36,755 bases of DNA from Candidatus Uhrbacteria bacterium (lineage in GTDB: Bacteria > Patescibacteriota > Patescibacteriia > 2-12-FULL-60-25). The stretch lies in NCBI GenBank assembly GCA_009691315.1, contig SICT01000002.1, forward strand, positions 1 through 36,755, in the 5' to 3' direction. A program made the position numbers and the translations under genes. The notes under the pieces are model-generated. The model did not search any database and was not told the DNA's origin. It saw only the letters and a program-made list of their open reading frames with translations. This document shows positions 1 to 7,964 of this stretch, one piece after another (within the stretch, counting starts at the first letter, position 1; every line of letters starts with the position of its first letter).

Positions 1-2027
1 GGAGAATCGATTATGTTAAAGAGCTCAATCAAGAGCAGCTGCGTGTTGTGTTGGAAGGAGATGATGCGTGTTTGGTGTTGGCGGGCGCGGGGTCGGGGAA
101 AACGCGGACGCTCACGTATCGGGTGGCGTATCTTTTAGAACAGGGGGTTGATCCGGCGTCGATTTTGCTTTTGACATTTACGAATAAAGCAGCCAAAGAA
201 ATGTTGATGCGGGTTGAATCATTGGTCGGTCAGATGGGTCGTGGGATCACTGGTGGAACGTTTCATTCGGTGGCGAGCCGTATGCTCCGCGTATTTGCAA
301 ATCGGTTGGATTATCATTCTCAATTCTCCATCCTCGATTCGGAAGACTCCCGCGATCTCATCAAGGCAGTGATGAAAGATTTGTCGATTGATCCGAAAGC
401 GCGGCGTTTTCCATCGGCTTCGGTGGTACTTGATATTATTTCTTTTGCACGCAATACGCAGACCTCGATTGAAGCTTCGCTTGAAATCAAACACCCAAAT
501 TTTTATGCTTTTTCTGGAGATATCGAAGAGATTGCCCGGCAATATCAGTTACGAAAAAAATCTTCGCAAGCCATGGACTTTGATGATTTGCTAACCAATC
601 TCGCGTTGCTTCAAACAGATCCGCAAGTGGGTGAGATGTTGGCCGGACGTTTTCAGTATGTGTTGGTTGATGAATATCAAGATACGAATGCGATGCAAGC
701 GAAACTCGTAAAGGGATTTGCGCGCGTGCATGAAAATATTTTAGTGGTGGGTGATGATGCACAATCTATTTATGCGTTTCGTGGAGCTGATGTAAAAAAC
801 ATTTTGCGTTTTCCAGATGAATGGCCTGATTCAAAAATGTTTAAGCTCGTCACGAACTATCGTTCCACGCCGCAGATTCTGGAGTTAGCGAATGAGTCAC
901 TTAAAAATAATCAACAGCAATTTGAAAAGGAGCTCGTGGGCGTGCGATCAAAAGGGGACAAGCCGCATTTGGTGCCATGTGCGTCAGCCGGTCAGGAAGC
1001 ACAATATGTCGCCGAGCAAATTTTGATGTTGCGACAAGAGGGAACCTCACTTCGTAATATCGCGGTGTTGTTTCGATCAAGCGCGCATTCGCAAGCACTT
1101 GAATTTGAATTGATGAAACGTGATTTGCCATACGAATATCGCGGCGGACAAAAGTTTTTTGAACGCGCGCATATTAAGGATGTGCTGGCGTTTTTGCGCG
1201 TCGCGAATAATGTGCGTGATGAAGTCGCTTGGCTTAGGGTTTTGGGTTTGCAATCAGGAATTGGGGCCGCAACAGCGAGCGCGCTTGCGAATCAACTCAA
1301 AGAATATGTGGAGTTTGATCAGGTGATGAAAGTTGGTATGCTCCCCGCGCTCTCTACACGTGCGCAAACCGGTTGGCAAGGCTTTTTAATGATCGCAGAA
1401 CGTATGCAAGTATTGGGATCAGCTCCTGCGATGATGATCCGCGGGATATGCAAGTCACCGTATCAAGATTATTTGGAGCGTGAATATCCAAACTGGCGAG
1501 ATCGTTTGGAAGATTTGGAACAGTTGGCATTATTTGCGGAAAATTACACCGAGCTCACACCATTTCTCTCAGACATTTCTTTATACGATGAAGTGGCGGC
1601 GAAACGCGAGGAGGCAGAGGCGCAAAAAGATCCGCCAGCTGGCGGAGAGCGGCTGATTCTGTCGACGATCCATCAAGCAAAAGGTTTGGAGTGGGATAGC
1701 GTGTTCATTATTCATCTGGCTGATAACGCTTTTCCGAATCGTCGAGCGCTTGCTGAAGAGGATGGCTTAGAAGAAGAACGACGTTTGTTTTATGTAGCGG
1801 TCACGCGCGCCCGTCGGAAACTGTTTCTGACCTATCCGCTGACCTTTGGCTATGACTCACTCATGTTCAATCAGCCTAGCACCTTTATCGACGAAGTTTC
1901 ACCAAGGTTATTTGATCGGGTTGAATTGCGATCGAGTGGTTTGCAACGTTTAAAATCATCAACGGTTTGGAGAACATTAGAGGATGAAGGATTTGAAGAG
2001 CCGGGAATAGATATTAATGAATTATGA
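1..2027 (+). CDS. UvrD/PcrA/Rep-type superfamily 1 DNA helicase, 5'-truncated by window edge
   Basis: ATP-dependent 3'-5' DNA helicase of superfamily 1, cytoplasmic, expected in repair and replication restart. The reading frame is open to the window edge. A GTG at 48 is available, but upstream in-frame codons from position 3 encode the Q-motif (LNQEQLRVV), so the true start lies outside the window. Visible motifs in order: Walker A GAGSGKT (motif I), TFTNKAAKEM (Ia), FDDLL and VDEYQDTN (motif II, Walker B), VGDDAQSIYAFRGA (III), NYRST (IV), STIHQAKGLEWDSVF (V) and RRLFYVAVTRA (VI). The C-terminal tail is short and lacks the PcrA Tudor-like extension, as far as can be seen. Its stop overlaps the stop of the convergent PLP gene by 6 nt, with no terminator between. 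Family certain; whether UvrD, PcrA or Rep is not. Confidence 0.95.
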   Translation, partial: RIDYVKELNQEQLRVVLEGDDACLVLAGAGSGKTRTLTYRVAYLLEQGVDPASILLLTFTNKAAKEMLMRVESLVGQMGRGITGGTFHSVASRMLRVFANRLDYHSQFSILDSEDSRDLIKAVMKDLSIDPKARRFPSASVVLDIISFARNTQTSIEASLEIKHPNFYAFSGDIEEIARQYQLRKKSSQAMDFDDLLTNLALLQTDPQVGEMLAGRFQYVLVDEYQDTNAMQAKLVKGFARVHENILVVGDDAQSIYAFRGADVKNILRFPDEWPDSKMFKLVTNYRSTPQILELANESLKNNQQQFEKELVGVRSKGDKPHLVPCASAGQEAQYVAEQILMLRQEGTSLRNIAVLFRSSAHSQALEFELMKRDLPYEYRGGQKFFERAHIKDVLAFLRVANNVRDEVAWLRVLGLQSGIGAATASALANQLKEYVEFDQVMKVGMLPALSTRAQTGWQGFLMIAERMQVLGSAPAMMIRGICKSPYQDYLEREYPNWRDRLEDLEQLALFAENYTELTPFLSDISLYDEVAAKREEAEAQKDPPAGGERLILSTIHQAKGLEWDSVFIIHLADNAFPNRRALAEEDGLEEERRLFYVAVTRARRKLFLTYPLTFGYDSLMFNQPSTFIDEVSPRLFDRVELRSSGLQRLKSSTVWRTLEDEGFEEPGIDINEL

Positions 2028-3641
2028 GCTGTGATTTAAAAATTGAGGTAGTTTAAATGATAGGGAAAAAGCATCAACGGTTTCAATAAAAAGTTGTTTT
2101 AAGGTTTCCATTTCGAACAGTGTTTCTGTGCCGACGGCAATACGGACGAAAGGTGATCCGTCTCGAGACTCTGCATAACGAGCTGAAAGATAGGCGCGGG
2201 TGGTATCAAATCCAAAACTCGTTCCCGCGTTTAAATCCACGTTTTTCTTTTTTGCCTTTGACAGCAACAGCGCTAGAAAAGCGTCATAGACCAATACATG
2301 GCGAAAACCAAATTTGAAGGCAATGGTAAAAAACGCTCCATGGAAAGGGTGGCTTTTTGTCCAAGCATAGGCAGGATGGGAGGCCAGGCCTGGATATAGG
2401 ATGTTTGCAATAGGCGTCCAGGTGAGGCCACGCACGTGTTCTTCAAGGGCTTGTGAGAGTATTTGGGCGTTGCGTTCAAAGCGTGTGAAGCGCTGTTCCA
2501 ATTTTTTGCGGTTAGGTTTGGGGAGTGTAAGGGCAGAGGTATGGGCAATATTCGTTCCAAGATGCATGCGAGCATACCACATTTTTCTCGCGGTACTGCC
2601 TTGAGCAAGAATCATTCCTCCGGTGATTTGATCAAAACCAAATTGATGGAATTTGACCAAACTTTCAATTCTGATCAGGTGGATGTGTGAGAGTGTGGGA
2701 AGATAAGAAAGGGGTTGCAAAGTCGAAGAGAGGGGGGTGTTATCCAGTACGAGATACATTTTTTCTTTGATGTTCTGAGCCAGAGCTTGGATAAGGGTTG
2801 TGATATCAGGAACGGGAATCAAGGGTGTATTGCACAGCGTATCTAGAAAAAGAATCTTTGGATGATATTTTGCTACGTTATCTAGAATGGCGCTTGTATC
2901 CATTTCATTAAACCAAGTAATTTTTCCCCCAAAGAGTTGTCTCAGCACATATTTGTTTTGAAAGTAAGAATTTTCTCCAACCATAATTTTATCTTCGGGC
3001 CCGCATTCGGGGAGGAGGGCAGTGGCGACGGTTGTCATAGCGGACATACCGCTTGATGTCAGAAGGCCTTGCACCGGGAGACCAAAAACAGCATCATGAT
3101 ATTCCTGCACAAACTGTTTTTGATACCAACTGGCTTCTGCGTGCAGGTCACGTTTATAGTCATTCTCACCGCTGTGAATGATTCCGGTTTCACGTCCAGC
3201 CTGTGAGAGAAAGGAGGAATCAGATGAGGGTGATTGCCAATCCGTTGAGGTCATTAATCCGGCGCCTGTAGAAAAGAGGCTTCGAAGCTGTCTCAAGATA
3301 TTTTTTTTTAACACAAGGAGAGCATCGAAGTGCTGTCTTGTCTTGTTTTGTTCACAGGTCGTGATGGCTTCCGTGAGTTGATGGATGAGAGAATGATATC
3401 TTTGAGAAGTCGTTTCAAAATCAGCGAGGAGCTCGCGTCGCGCTTCTTCGGGAAGGATATTTTCTTGTTTTTCAATTTGAGATTTTATTTTTTCAAAGTG
3501 CTCAAGCTGTGAGGTGGCAAGAAAAATAAACATATCAAAATCTTGAACAAGATCTTGAAGTGATTGATGGAATAGAGGACCCTGCTCACTCATAGGATAG
3601 GAGATAGCGAGATCATATATTGTCTGATAGCATACGTCCAT
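2022..3641 (-). CDS. PLP-dependent enzyme, cystathionine gamma-synthase-like fold, with long helical N-terminal extension
   Basis: Fold-type I PLP enzyme resembling the Cys/Met-metabolism (trans-sulfuration) family. In the 539-aa product the cofactor segments are LLTSSGMSA (about 194-202), LFLDTLCNTPLIPVPDI (where the family has ESPTNP...DI), VLDNTP with Asp300, ESLVKFHQFG with the probable Schiff-base Lys330, and a late RIAVGTE matching the family's R-x-S-V-G-x-E substrate-carboxylate motif. The first ~130 residues are predicted helical and charged and are absent from ordinary family members of ~380-400 aa. The ATG at 3641 was chosen; a TTG at 3671 would lie deeper in the divergent gene. ATG 3641 and ATG 3640 of the opposite gene share the palindrome CATG, so the two starts interlock. 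Substrate unknown; the neighbours suggest a joint pathway. Confidence 0.75.
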   Translation of the reverse strand: MDVCYQTIYDLAISYPMSEQGPLFHQSLQDLVQDFDMFIFLATSQLEHFEKIKSQIEKQENILPEEARRELLADFETTSQRYHSLIHQLTEAITTCEQNKTRQHFDALLVLKKNILRQLRSLFSTGAGLMTSTDWQSPSSDSSFLSQAGRETGIIHSGENDYKRDLHAEASWYQKQFVQEYHDAVFGLPVQGLLTSSGMSAMTTVATALLPECGPEDKIMVGENSYFQNKYVLRQLFGGKITWFNEMDTSAILDNVAKYHPKILFLDTLCNTPLIPVPDITTLIQALAQNIKEKMYLVLDNTPLSSTLQPLSYLPTLSHIHLIRIESLVKFHQFGFDQITGGMILAQGSTARKMWYARMHLGTNIAHTSALTLPKPNRKKLEQRFTRFERNAQILSQALEEHVRGLTWTPIANILYPGLASHPAYAWTKSHPFHGAFFTIAFKFGFRHVLVYDAFLALLLSKAKKKNVDLNAGTSFGFDTTRAYLSARYAESRDGSPFVRIAVGTETLFEMETLKQLFIETVDAFSLSFKLPQFLNHSS

Positions 3642-4581
3642 GTCTTTTTTTGGATCTCTTGCTGTCTCCAAAAATCCAATTAAACTCGTAGAATTGGATC
3701 TTGGTCCGCGAAAAATTCAGATACCAGTTTTTGATCTCCAAGGGAAGAATGGGGATGGAAAAACTCTCTTGATCACTGCTGGAATGGATGGAGACGAATA
3801 CGCTGGCATGGAGGCGGCCTACCAATTCATTGAGCAGTTCAAGATGGGAGACTTTTGCGGACGCCTGATTATCATTCCCTGTTTTAATATTCCGGGGTTC
3901 GAAGCGGAGGAAAGTTTTAACCCACTGGATATGCGTCACCCAAGAGATACTTTTCCGGGAACGGCACAGGGCAAACCCACGGAGAGATTAATCTATTGGC
4001 TGATGAATGGGTATGCATCATCAGCCCACATCTGGTGTGATCTGCATGGAGGAGGTGGTACTGAAAGACTTCGTCCTTTTCTATGGATGTTTGAGACAGG
4101 TGAACCATCCATTCAACTCTTGGCAAAACAAATCATGGCTTCTCTTTCTGCTAACACAATTGTTTCGGATAAAGTTTCTCGATGGTCTAAGGCCGTGCCG
4201 CTCGCGCGTCGAGGCTGTTTGTATTTTATGGCTGAATCAGGCGATCGCAGATGTGCTGACGATGGCGCGGTTCAACATGTCAAATGGATGCACAGTGTTA
4301 TGAGCCTCCTTCATATGATCTCGCCGACACTGACAGATCAAGCTCAGCCTTCGATTGTTTTAAAAAATTTGCATTTTTTGAGAGCTGATTTTGATGGCTT
4401 TTGGAGACCGCTTCAGGATATGCCAGTTCAGATAGGCAGACACGATATCATTGGGATGAGGATGAAGATCCAAAAAGGAGTCTGGAACGAGGTTCGGATA
4501 TCTCATGCAGGTCAAATTTTATACTGGAAAGAAACTCATCGGATGAAGCGGGGAGAGATCTTGGCCGCGATCGGCTATTAA
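3640..4581 (+). CDS. Succinylglutamate desuccinylase/aspartoacylase (AstE/AspA)-like M14-family deacylase
   Basis: 313-aa zinc-carboxypeptidase-fold protein of the AstE/AspA group, which hydrolyses N-acyl amino acids or related amides. Visible: the N-terminal metal motif in LLITAGMDGDEYAGMEAA and the second metal motif CDLHGGGG with His136. Where the family has H-x-x-E (HGDE or HGNE), this protein has D-G-D-E (Asp50, Glu53), so one expected zinc His is Asp. Also visible is FNIPGFEAEESFNPLDMR, matching the family's N-P-x-x-x-N-R-x-F-P region in a relaxed form. No Shine-Dalgarno precedes ATG 3640. It lies 9 nt upstream of the next gene and is very likely co-transcribed with it. The Asp could alter metal choice or indicate a different activity. 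Confidence 0.75.
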   Translation: MSFFGSLAVSKNPIKLVELDLGPRKIQIPVFDLQGKNGDGKTLLITAGMDGDEYAGMEAAYQFIEQFKMGDFCGRLIIIPCFNIPGFEAEESFNPLDMRHPRDTFPGTAQGKPTERLIYWLMNGYASSAHIWCDLHGGGGTERLRPFLWMFETGEPSIQLLAKQIMASLSANTIVSDKVSRWSKAVPLARRGCLYFMAESGDRRCADDGAVQHVKWMHSVMSLLHMISPTLTDQAQPSIVLKNLHFLRADFDGFWRPLQDMPVQIGRHDIIGMRMKIQKGVWNEVRISHAGQILYWKETHRMKRGEILAAIGY

Positions 4582-4590
4582 CAATCTGTT

Positions 4591-6039
4591 ATGAGCTGGC
4601 TTTATGAGCGCCAACGATTCACATCGGAAAAAAATGGCACGATTGTCTGTACACGTGAGCTTGGTCGTTGGAGTGTGATCGTGGAGGGATATGTGGAGAG
4701 TGCGCCTTACATGAGGCATTTGTGGTGCCGCGCCTTGCAACGCGTGCCAAAAGAAGCGTGTATAAAAAAAATTTTAATTTTAGGTTTTGGCGCCGGAGGA
4801 AATATCGTTCAGTTGCATCGTCGTTATCCAGGGTGCCAGATCACAGCCATCGAATGGGATCCTGTGATGATCAAGATTGCAGATCAACTCAAGATGTACC
4901 CGCGGGAATGGCACCCGCAGATTCTCTTAGATGATGTAGAACAGGCCGTGAAAACTTTGCAAGAAAAATTTGACCTTATTCTTTTTGATATTTACACGGC
5001 AAATCGGATCCTGCCATCTGCAGGCACCTCGAGATTCGTATCTGACACGGCGCGTTTACTTGAGCCGGATGGATATCTGCTATTTAACGCGAACGTTGTG
5101 ACAGGGCCATCTGTTTTAGAATCGATTGGCCATGATTTGTGTGAACATGAGCGTTGGCGTTATCGTTGGAATACGATTGCCCTCTTCCGCCATTTTGGTC
5201 GTGGAATGATAGGCGAATCGTTACCGTCAAGTTACACACCTTATCGATCCGTGCAGACATATCTTGCGCGTGATGGTGCAGGACAGAAAAATCGTTGGGT
5301 TATTGGGGATGAGCCTCAGAGAGGAGTTCGTTGGAAGCATGGACCTTTATGGTTTGAAGCGTATCACGGAGATCGAGACCCGATCATCAAACCATTTTTA
5401 CATTGGCGGATGATTATTTGGCAACCGTTTGTTCGGCTTGATCAGCCTAAGGGCTGGCATCGTTCTTGGGTACAGATGAATCCGCATCTGACCGGTTTTG
5501 CGGAGATCAAGCACCCGGATGCTTATTGGAAATCTTGGACGGATCATGCTCAACGCCATCGTAAACGCTGGCTCAAGCAAACGGATTTTACGCTGGAGGA
5601 GGTCGATCTGGAAATATTTATCAGTGCATACAAACACAGTCCAAAACTTCTTTTATTAAAAAGAGATTTTATTCATCTTTTGAAAAAAAAGAAGCGGGCG
5701 CATGGGGATTTGCTACATTTATTTGTCGCGCGCGAACGATTAACAAATCAAATCGTGGCAGGACTTGCCGTGCTTGATATTCCTGAGGCTCAGCAATCCA
5801 TTCATATCACGGCATTTTTTCTTCCATGCGTGAAACATACGTCCGTTAACGTTGGCTTAATGGATCACTGGTTTCAGGATGCCATTAAGAAAGACCTGCG
5901 CTTTCTTGATTTTGACTTGTTTTGGGCGCCAGGGGATCCGCGTGAGTGGAAAGGGTTCTCCAAATTCAAAAGCCAGTTTGGCACGCAGTTCGTGAGGTAT
6001 CCGAATCCATTGGTGAAATTTGTGAAGAAGAACAGGTAG
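4591..6039 (+). CDS. Spermidine-synthase-like domain fused to FemAB/GNAT-like acyltransferase domain
   Basis: 482 aa, two-domain protein. Residues ~15-190 resemble the polyamine synthase (aminopropyltransferase) Rossmann fold: ILILGFGAGGNIVQL is the nucleotide/SAM-binding loop, ITAIEWDPVMIKIA carries the acidic residue at the end of strand 2, and LILFDIYTANRILP is the region where true spermidine synthases have their catalytic Asp. Residues ~300-480 resemble FemAB/BioF2-like GNAT acyltransferases: a stretch reading LLHLFVARERLTNQIVAGLA, then LFWAPGDPREWKGFSKFKSQ, similar to the terminal G-[FL]-x-x-F-K-x-x-F-G signature of that group. It starts 9 nt after the deacylase gene. Inferred role: transfer of an aminopropyl, methyl or acyl group onto a small molecule. 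I do not know this fusion as a named enzyme. Confidence 0.65.
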   Translation: MSWLYERQRFTSEKNGTIVCTRELGRWSVIVEGYVESAPYMRHLWCRALQRVPKEACIKKILILGFGAGGNIVQLHRRYPGCQITAIEWDPVMIKIADQLKMYPREWHPQILLDDVEQAVKTLQEKFDLILFDIYTANRILPSAGTSRFVSDTARLLEPDGYLLFNANVVTGPSVLESIGHDLCEHERWRYRWNTIALFRHFGRGMIGESLPSSYTPYRSVQTYLARDGAGQKNRWVIGDEPQRGVRWKHGPLWFEAYHGDRDPIIKPFLHWRMIIWQPFVRLDQPKGWHRSWVQMNPHLTGFAEIKHPDAYWKSWTDHAQRHRKRWLKQTDFTLEEVDLEIFISAYKHSPKLLLLKRDFIHLLKKKKRAHGDLLHLFVARERLTNQIVAGLAVLDIPEAQQSIHITAFFLPCVKHTSVNVGLMDHWFQDAIKKDLRFLDFDLFWAPGDPREWKGFSKFKSQFGTQFVRYPNPLVKFVKKNR

Positions 6040-6042
6040 ATT

Positions 6043-6065
6043 CCTCCTCTTAGCCTAAGAGGAGG
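6043..6065. repeat. Perfect palindromic hairpin after the fusion gene
   Basis: Arms CCTCCTCTTAG (6043-6053) and CTAAGAGGAGG (6055-6065) are perfect inverted repeats around one base, just after the stop at 6039. No T-run follows on either strand, so this is not a textbook intrinsic terminator. The segment that follows, reading TTAGGAGGAGTTATAA, mirrors the TTATAACTCCC stretch at 6123. The two therefore look like opposed ends of a repeat pair spanning 6043-6160. Confidence 0.6.
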
Positions 6066-6124
6066 TTAGGAGGAGTTATAAAAGAAAAGGGTTATGTGGT
6101 ACCAGGTTCAATAATTTCCGGTTT

Positions 6125-6160
6125 ATAACTCCCTCATTCCCTCTTACGTTAAGAGGGAGG
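6125..6160. repeat. Dispersed palindromic repeat, TAACTCCCTC / CCCTCTT...AAGAGGG type (copy 1)
   Basis: Contains ATAACTCCCTC followed by a hairpin with arms TCCCTCTTA (6138-6146) and TAAGAGGGA (6150-6158). A second copy with the same order and spacing lies at 13211-13248. The two copies flank unrelated genes, which indicates a dispersed intergenic element and not a gene-specific regulator. Confidence 0.65.
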
Positions 6161-6217
6161 TCTGAATCAGGTGTTTGAGGCTTGATTTTTTCATCAAAAT
6201 CGTCTAAGGTTTTGGCC

Positions 6218-7210
6218 ATGTCATTTGCTCGTGTGCGTGGCCCTGGGCAACCAGACCAAGCCTGTGATTTGATCGCCGCGGCGATTGTGGAGGAGTATGT
6301 ACGTCGTGATCCGGCTTCGTGTTTGCGTTTGCACGTGTCGGGCGGGCGCGGGGCGATTTTTGTCTCCGGCGAAGTTTCTTCCTCTGCAGATTTTGACGTC
6401 TCAGCCATTGTTCGCCGAGCGCTCGGTTCGTGTGGTGTGAATGCATTGATGGAGCCTTTTATTGCGCTTGAAGTGATGAGCCCGCGTACTGCGATTGCTC
6501 GGGCCAGTCATGAAACGGTACACGCGTTTGGTTATGTGACGACGCAAACAAATGATGGATTCCCTCGTCCAGTTTCTTTAGCCAGAGATTTTGCACGCGA
6601 ATTCGAACGTCGCCGCACGAGCGATGCCGATTGGTTTTGGTTGGGGTCAGATTATGAAGTTATGGTTCAGGAAAAAAATGATGCGCCACTTGTTATCGTT
6701 CGCGCAGAACATGTGGCAACGCAAGAAGTAGCTCAAGTGCGAGAAGCAATTTCATCACTCCTGACAACACGGGCACCAGGGATCGAAGTGCGCGTAAATC
6801 CATCTGGAGAAGAAACGTCCGCTGGACTCGCCGGTCGCATGGGCGGTTCTGGTCGTGCGAGTTCCATCGATCAATATGGAACGATGTTACCCATGAGTCC
6901 ATCAGGCGTGGGACAGCAGGCGACCCACCCGGCCAATATGGGAGCTTGGTTGTGTCGACAGGTTGCGCTTGAACTGGTTCGCCGCGGGAAAGGAAAAGCG
7001 ATCGCCGTGCATGCCATGTGGTTGCCGCTCGAATCACGTCCACACCATGTCCGCATACGAAATGAAAAAGGTGAAGATCTTGCTTCACAGATCGATTTAG
7101 AAAAATTTGATTTATCGAAAGTCCCAGAATCTTTTCTTACCCCACATCTCGTGACAGCGAGTCTTCGCCATCCGTTTGACGGTAGTGTGACTCTTCCGTG
7201 GGAGGAATAG
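6218..7210 (+). CDS. Divergent S-adenosylmethionine synthetase (MetK)-like protein with altered active-site residues
   Basis: 330 aa, shorter than bacterial MetK (~385). Similarity is clear in the N-terminal GPGQPDQACDLIAAAIVEEY (family GHPDKxxDQISDA), in VSGGRGAIFVSGEVSSSADF (family TGMVLVGGEITTSAWVD), in NPSGEETSAGLAGRMG (family NPTG...GLTGRK) and in SIDQYG (family VDTYGG). The ATP/Met catalytic His of GHPD is Gln11, and the lysine-bearing loop GKDPxKVD is replaced by SGVGQQATHP (about 229-238), which lacks both lysines and the metal-binding Asp. It is either a repurposed or inactive homologue, or an unusual synthetase. ATG 6218 with AAGG upstream was preferred over TTG 6182. It follows the aminopropyltransferase-like gene, a SAM-linked context. 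Confidence 0.7.
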   Translation: MSFARVRGPGQPDQACDLIAAAIVEEYVRRDPASCLRLHVSGGRGAIFVSGEVSSSADFDVSAIVRRALGSCGVNALMEPFIALEVMSPRTAIARASHETVHAFGYVTTQTNDGFPRPVSLARDFAREFERRRTSDADWFWLGSDYEVMVQEKNDAPLVIVRAEHVATQEVAQVREAISSLLTTRAPGIEVRVNPSGEETSAGLAGRMGGSGRASSIDQYGTMLPMSPSGVGQQATHPANMGAWLCRQVALELVRRGKGKAIAVHAMWLPLESRPHHVRIRNEKGEDLASQIDLEKFDLSKVPESFLTPHLVTASLRHPFDGSVTLPWEE

Positions 7211-7231
7211 AATTGTTATCATGCATTCACT

Positions 7232-7948
7232 ATGAAAAAATATGTTTTCGTGTCTTGTCTCAGTCTCGTGTTATTTGGTGCGGGATGTCAGAGCACACCA
7301 GCTTCTAAAACAACACCACCACCTGACGCGTCTGCGCCCACAGCCCCAACCGAACCCGTGGCACCAGCGCCCGCGGTTGAACCTCCTCCATCTCCATCTC
7401 CCTCTCCTCAACCTCCTCAATCACCAACTTCTTCTTCTATGCAAAAAGATACGTCTCCACTCGCGTTTCCAGGTGTCCTGCCAGCCGCTGAGGTCAATAA
7501 AAAAATTCGTATCAAGACAACGCACGGTGACATTGTGATTCAGCTCATGGCCGATCAAGGACCGAAAGCGGCCTCGAATTTTATCTATCTGGTCAAGCGT
7601 GGATTTTATGATGGAACGATTTTTCATCGGGTGATTCCTGGGTTTATGATTCAGGGTGGGGATCCAACTGGTACGGGCAGGGGAGGGCCGGGTTATCAAT
7701 TTGCCAATGACGAAGTGAAACTTCCTTATAAGGATGGGATCGTGGCTATGGCCAATGCGGGACGCGATACAAACGGTTCACAGTTTTTTATCATGGTCGC
7801 AGATTATCCCTTGCCGCCAGATTATTCGGTGTTTGGTAAAGTGGTGAGTGGTTTGGACGTGGTGCATAAAATTGCTCAAATTTCTCGGGACTCACAAGAT
7901 CGCCCAAATGAGGATGTAAAAATGATTTCTGTCACTGTTGAGCCGTAG
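7232..7948 (+). CDS. Cyclophilin-type peptidyl-prolyl cis-trans isomerase lipoprotein
   Basis: 238 aa. The N-terminus MKKYVFVSCLSLVLFGAGC is a lipoprotein signal with lipobox FGAGC (Cys19), so the protein is expected to be lipid-anchored outside the membrane. Residues ~25-75 are a Pro/Ala/Ser-rich linker. From ~88 on is a complete cyclophilin domain: NFIYLVKRGFYDGTIFHRVI with the catalytic Arg of FHR, then GFMIQGGDPTGTGRGGPGY, MANAGRDTNGSQFFIM and a late YSVFGKVVSGLDVV. It accelerates proline isomerisation during folding of exported proteins. A TATCAT -10-like box precedes the start at about 22 nt after metK-like, but the -35 is weak. The next gene starts 16 nt after its stop. Family assignment is firm; partners unknown. 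Confidence 0.95.
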   Translation: MKKYVFVSCLSLVLFGAGCQSTPASKTTPPPDASAPTAPTEPVAPAPAVEPPPSPSPSPQPPQSPTSSSMQKDTSPLAFPGVLPAAEVNKKIRIKTTHGDIVIQLMADQGPKAASNFIYLVKRGFYDGTIFHRVIPGFMIQGGDPTGTGRGGPGYQFANDEVKLPYKDGIVAMANAGRDTNGSQFFIMVADYPLPPDYSVFGKVVSGLDVVHKIAQISRDSQDRPNEDVKMISVTVEP

Positions 7949-7964
7949 TTCTGTATTCATTAAA

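Noticed and set aside
48-50. GTG as start codon of the helicase.
   Set aside because: Upstream in-frame residues encode the helicase Q-motif, so the gene begins before the window.
3642-3671. TTG 3671 as start of the PLP enzyme.
   Set aside because: It would lie 31 nt inside the divergent gene; ATG 3641 is closer to the edge and has no worse ribosome-binding context.
6043-6065. Perfect hairpin taken as an intrinsic terminator.
   Set aside because: No T-run follows on either strand; it pairs with the nearby repeat at 6125 and fits the dispersed palindrome family better.
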